A stretch of 64,000 nt of DNA from Paenibacillus selenitireducens (GTDB lineage: Bacteria; Bacillota; Bacilli; Paenibacillales; Paenibacillaceae), in NCBI RefSeq assembly GCF_002021565.1, contig NZ_MSZX01000015.1:47059-111058 (forward strand), given 5' to 3'. Each line of letters begins with the position of its first letter. The first letter of the stretch is position 1. Below the pieces are notes generated by a model that made no database searches, was not told the DNA's origin, and was given only the letters and a program-made list of their open reading frames with translations. Positions 58,436 through 64,000 of the stretch are shown here, piece by piece. The position numbers and the translations under genes were made by a program.

Positions 58436-59603
58436 GTGGATTGCTCCGCGTGTGCGGGAGATTGCTCCATCAGGGATTCGGGCTTTTTTTGACCTAAGTG
58501 CTGGGAATGAGGATATCATTTCGCTTGGCGTAGGCGAGCCTGATTTTGTTACACCAGAGCATGTCAGAGCGGCCTGTATTCGTGCCTTGAACAATGGGAA
58601 AACGATGTATACACCGAATTCCGGTTTACTGGAGCTTAGAGAGGAAATCGCCTCTTATCTGCACAAAAGCTTCAATCTCCGCTACGAGCCAACGAGCGAG
58701 GTCTTGGTTACGGTGGGAAGTAGTGAAGCAGTGGACTTGGCTCTACGTGCCTTCATAACGCCTGGTGATGAGATCATCATCCCTTCTCCGAGCTATATTG
58801 CTTATTCACCCATTACCCATCTGAACGGCGGCGTCACGGTAGAAGTAGAATCTTCGGCTGAGCAGGGTTTTAAGCTTACTGCCGAGGCTTTGCGGAAGGT
58901 GATTACCCCACGTTCTAAGCTGCTCATGGTGAATTTCCCGTGTAATCCTACAGGTGCAGTCATGACATACGAAGACTGGTTGCCTATTGCACAGGTTGTA
59001 AAAGAGAATAATTTGCTTGTCATTACTGATGAAATCTATGCCGAGCTTACGTATGACAACCAGCATGTCAGTATTGCCTCTCTTCCTGGAATGATGGAAC
59101 GGACGGTTGTGATTAGCGGCTTCTCCAAAGCATTTGCTATGACAGGCTGGAGAGTGGGCTATGCCTGTGGTGATCGGGAATTAATTGCCGCAATGCTGAA
59201 AATTCATCAATACACGGCGATGTGTGCTCCGGTGCTTGGTCAAATTGCAGCAATTGAATCATTGCGGAACGGAATGCAGCATAAAGAAGAAATGATAAAA
59301 TCCTTCGATGAGCGGAGAAAACTGATGGTTCGTGGATTCCGAGCGATTGGAATGCCTTGTCACGAACCGTCGGGCGCATTTTATGCTTTTCCTTCGATTG
59401 CTCATACCGGACTGAAATCAGAAGATTTTGCTTTGCAGCTGCTTCGGGAGGTAGGGGTAGCCGCCGTTCCGGGTCATGTTTTTGGCGCAGGTGGAGAGGG
59501 TTATATTCGCTGCTCCTATGCGGCTTCTCTGCAAAAATTGACGGAAGCGCTGGAGAGAATCGAAGATTTTATGAAGGTGCAGGAAAGAAATCCCAACTCG
59601 TAG
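58425..59603 (+). CDS. Class I/II PLP-dependent aminotransferase (PatA-like)
   Basis: 392 residues; its ATG lies 11 bases inside the ddl gene, so translation is coupled. Start APSGIRAFFDLSAGNEDIISLGVGEPDF is typical of PatA/AspC-like enzymes. PLP-binding lysine is in SGFSKAFAMTGWRVGY (about 225-240), NPTGAVM holds the pyridine-contact asparagine, and the C-terminal arginine is in GEGYIRCSYA. Placement after MocR and ddl suggests a role in amino-acid supply for cell-wall precursors, for example N-acetyl-diaminopimelate or D-amino-acid metabolism; not determined. Confidence 0.88.
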   Translation: MLNEWIAPRVREIAPSGIRAFFDLSAGNEDIISLGVGEPDFVTPEHVRAACIRALNNGKTMYTPNSGLLELREEIASYLHKSFNLRYEPTSEVLVTVGSSEAVDLALRAFITPGDEIIIPSPSYIAYSPITHLNGGVTVEVESSAEQGFKLTAEALRKVITPRSKLLMVNFPCNPTGAVMTYEDWLPIAQVVKENNLLVITDEIYAELTYDNQHVSIASLPGMMERTVVISGFSKAFAMTGWRVGYACGDRELIAAMLKIHQYTAMCAPVLGQIAAIESLRNGMQHKEEMIKSFDERRKLMVRGFRAIGMPCHEPSGAFYAFPSIAHTGLKSEDFALQLLREVGVAAVPGHVFGAGGEGYIRCSYAASLQKLTEALERIEDFMKVQERNPNS

Positions 59604-59718
59604 AATAGTACTATCTATACCACAATAAAGGAGGATTACATATGTACTTTCACGGTTATAAAAAGCCGATAAGAATCCGCCACCTCCATCAATTTTAAAC
59701 AAATTGAGGAGGGTAAAT

Positions 59719-60360
59719 ATGAAAATTAATGATAATTATTTGAAAGAACTATTAAACCATGTTTATTGGTTGAATGGCGGATGTTGCGCTGGGAAGACCA
59801 CAATGACAAATAAATTTATAGAAGAGTTAGGTTTTCAAACATTGAGTGATGATGTCTTATAATATAGACCGTTCTCTAGCCCTGTTGAATACCCAGCCCT
59901 TCAATATCCTCATCCCGCTTTAGACTGGAATAAATGGTTTAATAAACCCAATGATGAACATTGTCAATGGCTTTTTCAAATTGTCGAAGAAATGATGGAG
60001 TTTTTTGTTATCGATTTGTTGAAAATGCCTACTGATACACCAATCATAATAGATTTAGGTATAATGCCAGAACAAATATTACCCTTTATTCCTAGAGAAA
60101 GAATGATATGTCTCTATACGTCTGATGAAGAAATAGAAAGACTATATTTCTTTAGGGAAGACCATAAGATGATTTTGGATGTTATTAAACTTACAGATAA
60201 TCCAGCGGAAACAATCAAAAACGGCAACAAAAACATGGTAAAGTTTTCTCGTGATCTTAGAAATGCCTGTGTTAAAAATGGTATCAAGACCATCGAAAGA
60301 ACACCTAGTTTGAGTGTTGAGGAACAATATAGATTAGTTCGTGAACATTTTGGATTGTGA
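59719..60360 (+). pseudogene. P-loop kinase-like gene interrupted by an in-frame TAA
   Basis: An ATG at 59719, after GAGGAGGG, opens a frame with Walker A WLNGGCCAGKTTMTNKF. The 48th codon (59860-59862) is TAA, after SDDVL. The same frame then continues for 166 codons with no further stop (YRPFSSPVEYPALQYPHP ... SVEEQYRLVREHFGL) to TGA at 60358. A CAA-to-TAA change would explain it. The intact protein of about 213 residues would be a small P-loop NTPase of the AAA_33/kinase type. The second part could restart at ATG 59992. Confidence 0.75.
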
Positions 60361-60458
60361 GTTGGGAAATCCCATAGCTTATTCACTGATGGATAACACG
60401 TGCAGGCTGCTAATATTAGGAAGACTGCTAAAGTAATGGGAAACGATAGTAATTTAAA

Positions 60459-60497
60459 ACAAGGAGCAAATTGCCGCGGCAGCTGCTCCTTGTTTTA
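60459..60497 (+). terminator. Terminator after kinase-like gene
   Basis: ACAAGGAGCA pairs with TGCTCCTTGT, then TTTATT. The word GAGCTAACGGACAGATTAGT directly behind it (60500-60519) resembles the left end of the attC-like repeat. Confidence 0.8.
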
Positions 60498-60533
60498 TTG
60501 AGCTAACGGACAGATTAGTACAACAAAACGTAG

Positions 60534-60986
60534 AAATTAAACCGACATGCCATATTTAACCTGGAAGTTTCAGATGACCAACGCCGCTTCGTTGCGTCCA
60601 ATCTGTCAAGCGTGGCTTCGTGTTATGTCCTTGTAACAAATGGGGGACATCCATTTACATTTGCCATTTACGCGGATGAGAACCCGGTCGGTTTTGTTAT
60701 GTTGACTTATGGAATTACCGGATACGAAGACCCGTCAATCACAGACGACAGCTATTGCATCCTGCGACTGATGATTGACAAGCAATACCAGAACCGGGGC
60801 TACGGTCGAGAAGCCATGGCAAAAATTTTGGAATTTATCCGTACTTTTCCGGCAGGTCCGGCACAATACTGCTGGATTTCTTATAAAGCTGATAACGTAC
60901 CTGCCAAAAGGCTTTATGAAAGCTTCGGCTTCCGTGACAACGGCGAAGTCTTAGGAGACGAGCTAACAACCGTAATGAGACTCTGA
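60534..60986 (+). pseudogene. 5'-truncated GNAT acetyltransferase
   Basis: The frame opens after TAG at 60531 with no usable start and reads FNLEVSDDQRRFVASNLSSV, a GNAT N-terminal part that normally follows about 15 more residues. The rest is intact: FAIYADENPVGFVMLTYG, the acetyl-CoA-binding loop QYQNRGYGREAM and YKADNVPAKRLYESFGFR. A shorter product from GTG 60612 would lack the first strand and helix. The truncation coincides with the attC-like word at 60500, so the 5' end was probably lost in a rearrangement there. Confidence 0.7.
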
Positions 60987-61040
60987 TTTACTGCCACCAA
61001 TGAAAGAGGAATCGTTACGATACCGCAATAATCATTAGGA

Positions 61041-61067
61041 AAGGCAGCCAGTATTATCGGCTGCCTT
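61041..61067 (+). terminator. Stem-loop AAGGCAGCC / GGCTGCCTT
   Basis: Perfect 9-bp stem with loop AGTATTATC after the GNAT gene; only a short T-run follows. The attC-like repeat starts a few bases downstream. Confidence 0.65.
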
Positions 61068-61071
61068 ATCC

Positions 61072-61156
61072 CCACTAAATGGCAGGATAGTTCAATATCT
61101 TCGCGAATACTCTACATATGGGATTATTTACGAAGTTCGTGAATAAGACGTTAGGC
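61072..61156 (+). repeat. attC-like intergenic repeat, site 1
   Basis: The unit runs from a degenerate left core CACTAAA through GGCAGGATAGTT, CTTCGCGAATAC and TACGAAGTTCGTGAAT to the right core GTTAGGC (61150-61156), which fits the integron R' consensus GTTRRRY. CGTGAAT, 5 bp before the core, takes the place of the L' box. The VOC gene starts 43 bases after it. Confidence 0.5.
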
Positions 61157-61198
61157 GAAACTCTCGAAAGCATATAATAAAAACATGGGAGGAAAAAG

Positions 61199-61684
61199 AT
61201 GATTAAATTTATCTCATCAGTTTTATTTGTTAAGGATATAGAAGTTTCACGGATGTTTTATTAAGAGATTTTAGACCAACAAATAGAGATAGACTATGGT
61301 GTCAATATCGGATACGTTGGTGGCTTTTCAATATGGAAGAAGGACGATGCACATCAAAACATATTTAGAGATAACAAGGCTGAAATCGAATTGATAGGTA
61401 ACAGGGAGCAGCAAATTGAACTGTACTTCGAAGTAGAATACATAGATAAGATATGCAAAAAACTTAAAGATCATCAGATTGAATTCGTTCATGACATGTT
61501 TGAACAACCTTGGGGGCAAAGAGTATTTAGAGTGTATGATCCAGATAAATATATTATTGAATTAGGCGAACCGATGAATGTGGTAATAAAGAGATATTAT
61601 GAAACGGGTATGACATTTGAAGAGGTAGCAGAGAGGTCTTCAACTCCAATTAGTATTGTAAGAAGCGTAATTAATAATAAATAA
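61199..61684 (+). pseudogene. VOC-family gene interrupted by an in-frame TAA
   Basis: From ATG 61199 (GGGAGGAAAAAG upstream) the frame reads IKFISSVLFVKDIEVSRMFY, then TAA at 61262-61264, and continues without a further stop as EILDQQIEIDYGVNIGYVGG ... YDPDKYIIELGEPMNVV to 61684. The family normally has E or K after FY, so one base change (to TAA) explains the break. The C-terminus carries an extra helix-turn-helix-like segment (TGMTFEEVAERSSTPISIV). An internal TTG at 61391 could start a 97-residue piece, which would lack half the fold. Confidence 0.75.
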
Positions 61685-61740
61685 TTAGCACTATAGATTT
61701 TCAAGGTAGTGATGGCTTATTCGGGGAAGTCGAGAGCATC

Positions 61741-61901
61741 GCCTAACACCGTATTCACGCTGCGGACCATACTGCCCTTGGTCTGCCGAGGAATTTCGAG
61801 GAAGCGGAATCAGCAGACAGCCCTGCACTGGCTAAGTCCGTCGGACCCGGGGCTTACGCCCCTTAAGCCAGTGAGGGTTCGTGAATACAACAACGTTAGG
61901 T
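61741..61901 (+). repeat. attC-like intergenic repeat, site 2
   Basis: The left end is GCCTAAC-N5-ATTCACG (61741-61759) and the right end CGTGAAT-N8-GTTAGGT (61880-61901). These are inverted copies in the order R''-L''...L'-R' of integron attC sites, and the outer cores match RYYYAAC and GTTRRRY exactly. The interior holds a further inverted pair, CTGGCTAAG / CTTAAGCCAG. At 161 bp it is slightly longer than most attC sites. The Nudix gene starts 75 bases after the right core. Confidence 0.6.
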
Positions 61902-61975
61902 GAAACCTGCGAAGAGCATATAAAAACAAAAATACCTTTGATCATTCTTAGATCAATCTATTAAGGAGTGACTTT

Positions 61976-62401
61976 ATGAATCCACCCAAGCATATAGTTT
62001 CGGCAGCTGCAATTGTAATAAATGACAAAAACGAATTGTTACTTATTAAAGGACCAAGAAGAGGCTGGGAGATGCCTGGTGGTCAAGTTGAAGAAGGAGA
62101 ATCATTAAGTAATGCAGCCATAAGAGAAACAAAAGAAGAATCAGGAATAGACATAGAAATTATCAAATTCTGTGGAATATTTCAGAACGTAGGAAATTCA
62201 ATTTGCAACACACTATTTTTAGCGAAGCCTATAGGTGGAGAATTAATACAATCATCTGAAAGTTTGGAGTCGGGTTTCTTTCCAATAGAAGAAGCACTAA
62301 AAAGAGTTGAATGGAAAGATTTCAGACAAAGAATTGAGTACTGTTTAAGACCTGAAACGCAACCTTTTTGTATTGAGTTTAATGATGAAAAGAATATTTA
62401 A
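61976..62401 (+). CDS. Nudix hydrolase
   Basis: 141 residues from an ATG after AAGGAGTGAC. The Nudix box is complete: GGQVEEGESLSNAAIRETKEESG (about 37-59, pattern Gx5Ex7REUxEExG). It hydrolyses a nucleoside-diphosphate-linked compound, but the substrate cannot be read from the box; members of this size include MutT-like and ADP-ribose-type enzymes. It sits behind the attC-like site 2 as a promoterless single-gene unit, and the IS110 element follows 150 bases downstream. Confidence 0.9.
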   Translation: MNPPKHIVSAAAIVINDKNELLLIKGPRRGWEMPGGQVEEGESLSNAAIRETKEESGIDIEIIKFCGIFQNVGNSICNTLFLAKPIGGELIQSSESLESGFFPIEEALKRVEWKDFRQRIEYCLRPETQPFCIEFNDEKNI

Positions 62402-62552
62402 GAGTATCTCAAGAAGCCGCAGGCATCATCTAAACCAGCTAATCAAAGTCAAGATTCAACAGATTTAAGATTTCAGAACTCCAAAGAATGCAGACTCAAA
62501 TAAGCCTACTGCAAGAAGCGAGTTAATGGTAAAATATAACTATTAATATCCG

Positions 62553-63761
62553 TTATTTGCTCTGAAAGGGCGCGTCGTTACTCAAAATTCCGTAAATCAT
62601 GCGCAAAAGCTTGTTTGAAGTCGCCACAATGGCAACTTTGGCAGGTTTGCCTTCAAGTCGTTTTTGCTGGTAATATTGCCATAGAATCGGATTTCGAGGG
62701 CCGTGGATTTGCTTTGAGATACCCCCAACTGTTGCTTGGTAGAGCGCTGTACGGAGATATGCAGAGCCCCGTTTTGAGATACGATTCTGGTTTGCTTTAA
62801 AGGTTCCTGACTCGTAAACAGATGAATCCAGCCCTGCAAAAGCGGTCAACTGTTTCACGGAAGGGAACCTTTTTATGTCCCCAATTTCAGCGTGAATCAT
62901 TGCCGCAGTAATCGGCCCCACCCCAGGGATCGATCGTAGTAGGTGGTAGGCAGAAGATTCTTGAACTAAGGATTCCATTTGTTTTTCGAGTGCTGTAATT
63001 CCTTCTTGGTAAGCCTTGAATAACCCTATGAAATTCTGCATTGCAAATATATGCGCCTGAGATCCACACGGATCAGGAAGGCTACTCCGCGCAATTCCCA
63101 GAAGCTGCGCGTATTTATCTTCATTCCAAGTACGACCTCTTCGATTCAGCATAAGAATGGTTAATACGTCCTCTTTGTCCGCAGTCAGTAAAGCTGAGGG
63201 GGAAGGGAATTTAGTGAGAAGCTGAATGGATGAAGGGTTGAAAATGTTCTGAAAAGCCTTGTCATAGCCCGGAAAAGCCAAATCCAGAATGGAACGGAAT
63301 TGCAGCTGAACTTCACCAAGAAGAGCTTTCCATTGGGCATGTTGGCGACAGAGAAACCGTAGTTCAGTGACCTTTTCATCCATTGGCATGATTGGCGTAC
63401 CTTCCCCTAAATAGAATGCATTAGCAATTCGAATTGCATCAATAGGATCGGTCTTTACCTTACGAGTAGAGCGCTTTTTGAGCTCATGAGTCGTTAAGGG
63501 GTTTAACAAGAAAACGGGATACCCGTGCGAGAAAAAGAAAGAAGCAATAGGCTTCGAATAATTACCAGTCGCCTCCATAACGACAGTTGGTCGCAGCGTT
63601 GTAGATTCTTCAAGCTGAACAAGAACTGAAAGCAATGACGAAACATGATCAGGTGAATGGGAGAAAGAGAAGGGCTTTTTCACTTGTACGCCATAGGAAG
63701 TGAAGGCAGCGGCAACGCTCTTCCCCTTCGCAATATCGATACTTAAAACAGGTTGATTCAT
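62553..63761 (-). CDS. IS110-family transposase (DEDD recombinase)
   Basis: The ATG at 63761 lies after AAGGAGGTCAT and gives 402 residues. The N-terminal DEDD domain starts VLSIDIAKGKSVAAAF (first Asp), has VVMEATGNYSKPIA (Glu) and KVKTDPIDAIRIANAFYLG (the Asp pair). The C-terminal Transposase_20 domain has LLRSIPGVGPITAAMI and the catalytic-serine region KRGSAYLRTALYQA. The frame is intact and of family length, so the element may be active. IS110 elements lack classical inverted repeats and use an RNA-guided DDE-independent mechanism. The exact ends could not be set by eye. Confidence 0.93.
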   Translation of the reverse strand: MNQPVLSIDIAKGKSVAAAFTSYGVQVKKPFSFSHSPDHVSSLLSVLVQLEESTTLRPTVVMEATGNYSKPIASFFFSHGYPVFLLNPLTTHELKKRSTRKVKTDPIDAIRIANAFYLGEGTPIMPMDEKVTELRFLCRQHAQWKALLGEVQLQFRSILDLAFPGYDKAFQNIFNPSSIQLLTKFPSPSALLTADKEDVLTILMLNRRGRTWNEDKYAQLLGIARSSLPDPCGSQAHIFAMQNFIGLFKAYQEGITALEKQMESLVQESSAYHLLRSIPGVGPITAAMIHAEIGDIKRFPSVKQLTAFAGLDSSVYESGTFKANQNRISKRGSAYLRTALYQATVGGISKQIHGPRNPILWQYYQQKRLEGKPAKVAIVATSNKLLRMIYGILSNDAPFQSK

Positions 63762-63955
63762 ATGACCTCCTTGGATGACACTAGGACCCAAAACAAATGC
63801 TCTCCACAGGTTGGCACGGTGATACGGGCTCTAGGCCCAACCAGCTAAATCGGGGTATGAACATTGCTAGGGCTGAAACACTTTATGTGACGAGATCTAA
63901 GTCCCAACACCACATTCGTTCTTAACCCAGTGCTAATCTTTTAAGTATAAAAGAA
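63762..63955 (-). ncRNA. Candidate bridge-RNA region of the IS110 element
   Basis: IS110-group elements encode their bridge RNA in the noncoding segment upstream of the transposase. Here that segment, about 190 bases, has no reading frame and contains short stems (for example GGGCTCTAGGCCC at about 63828). The RNA ends, loops and target-binding sequences were not resolved. Confidence 0.35.
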
Positions 63956-63986
63956 AAGCTCATCCCCGATGAACTGGGATGAGCTT
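63956..63986 (-). terminator. Terminator of a gene beyond the right edge
   Basis: AAGCTCATCCC pairs with GGGATGAGCTT. On the minus strand it is followed by TTTTCTTTTATA, so it probably ends a minus-strand gene outside the window, with the IS inserted behind it. Confidence 0.7.
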
Positions 63987-64000
63987 AATATACCAACACC

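Noticed and set aside
7919..61684. Recoding of TAA as a sense codon, to explain the three in-frame stops
   Set aside because: Many intact genes in the window end in TAA at their expected lengths, so TAA is a normal stop here.
1..64000. CRISPR array, tRNA or rRNA genes
   Set aside because: No regularly spaced repeats of 25-40 bp and no cloverleaf or rRNA sequence were seen; the Cys-triplet and discoidin repeats are coding.

Overview
The window looks like an accessory-rich chromosomal stretch from a spore-forming Firmicute, most likely Paenibacillus or a close relative. The grounds are AAGGAGG ribosome-binding sites with frequent TTG/GTG starts, U-tailed terminators, a KinB-like sporulation-type kinase, secreted proteins with discoidin, FIMAH and DUF4855 domains, a MocR-Ddl pair, and many MerR, HxlR and GntR regulators. 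The assignment is an inference from gene content; no rRNA, tRNA or core ribosomal gene is present to confirm it.

Layout. 0-10 kb: a partial CxxC gene, an XRE/DUF1232 regulator, an Nramp-like transporter, a VTT membrane protein, a KinB-like kinase, an IS3 remnant, an ABC exporter pair next to a broken ABC gene, a lipoprotein with an in-frame stop, and an AHL-lactonase-like metallo-hydrolase beside a frameshifted HxlR gene. 10-19 kb: a two-component system followed by four secreted or membrane hydrolases. Three of these (two alpha/beta hydrolases and a beta-lactamase-fold hydrolase) carry the same 20-bp direct-repeat promoter element, which suggests one regulon. 19-30 kb: a COG4705 membrane protein, an isochorismatase-like protein lacking its cysteine, an HxlR-controlled quinone reductase, a three-gene MoxR-ATPase/VWA operon, and MerR-controlled transporters with recognisable 19-bp-spacer promoters. 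30-37 kb: a secreted BNR-repeat protein, a large discoidin/FIMAH protein, a type B chloramphenicol acetyltransferase with a leader-peptide attenuator, and an SLH-domain remnant.

37.4-44.1 kb is the most distinctive block. It is a thiazole/oxazole-modified peptide (TOMM) locus of the heterocycloanthracin type: a precursor whose core carries Cys at every third residue, a ThiF-like maturation protein, a fused YcaO cyclodehydratase ending in a PxPxP-like tail, and a duplicated SagB-type dehydrogenase. A convergent gene encodes a protein with about 30 histidines and repeated HPW motifs; it is unexplained.

44-53 kb: a sigma-factor gene, a VOC protein, and a BlaI/M56 signalling locus in which the C-terminal sensor domain of the membrane peptidase is a near copy of the secreted protein encoded just upstream. 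Both promoters carry paired ACTACA-N2-TGTAGT-type operators. A phosphoesterase and a YtrA-like GntR/ABC operon follow. 53-59.6 kb: a DUF4855/discoidin protein and a MocR(DdlR-like)-Ddl-aminotransferase operon. 59.7-62.4 kb: a run of small, same-strand, single-gene units (P-loop kinase, GNAT, VOC, Nudix), several broken, separated by repeats whose ends match integron attC core sites (GCCTAAC ... GTTAGGC/T). The window closes with an intact IS110-family transposase preceded by a noncoding segment that could encode a bridge RNA.
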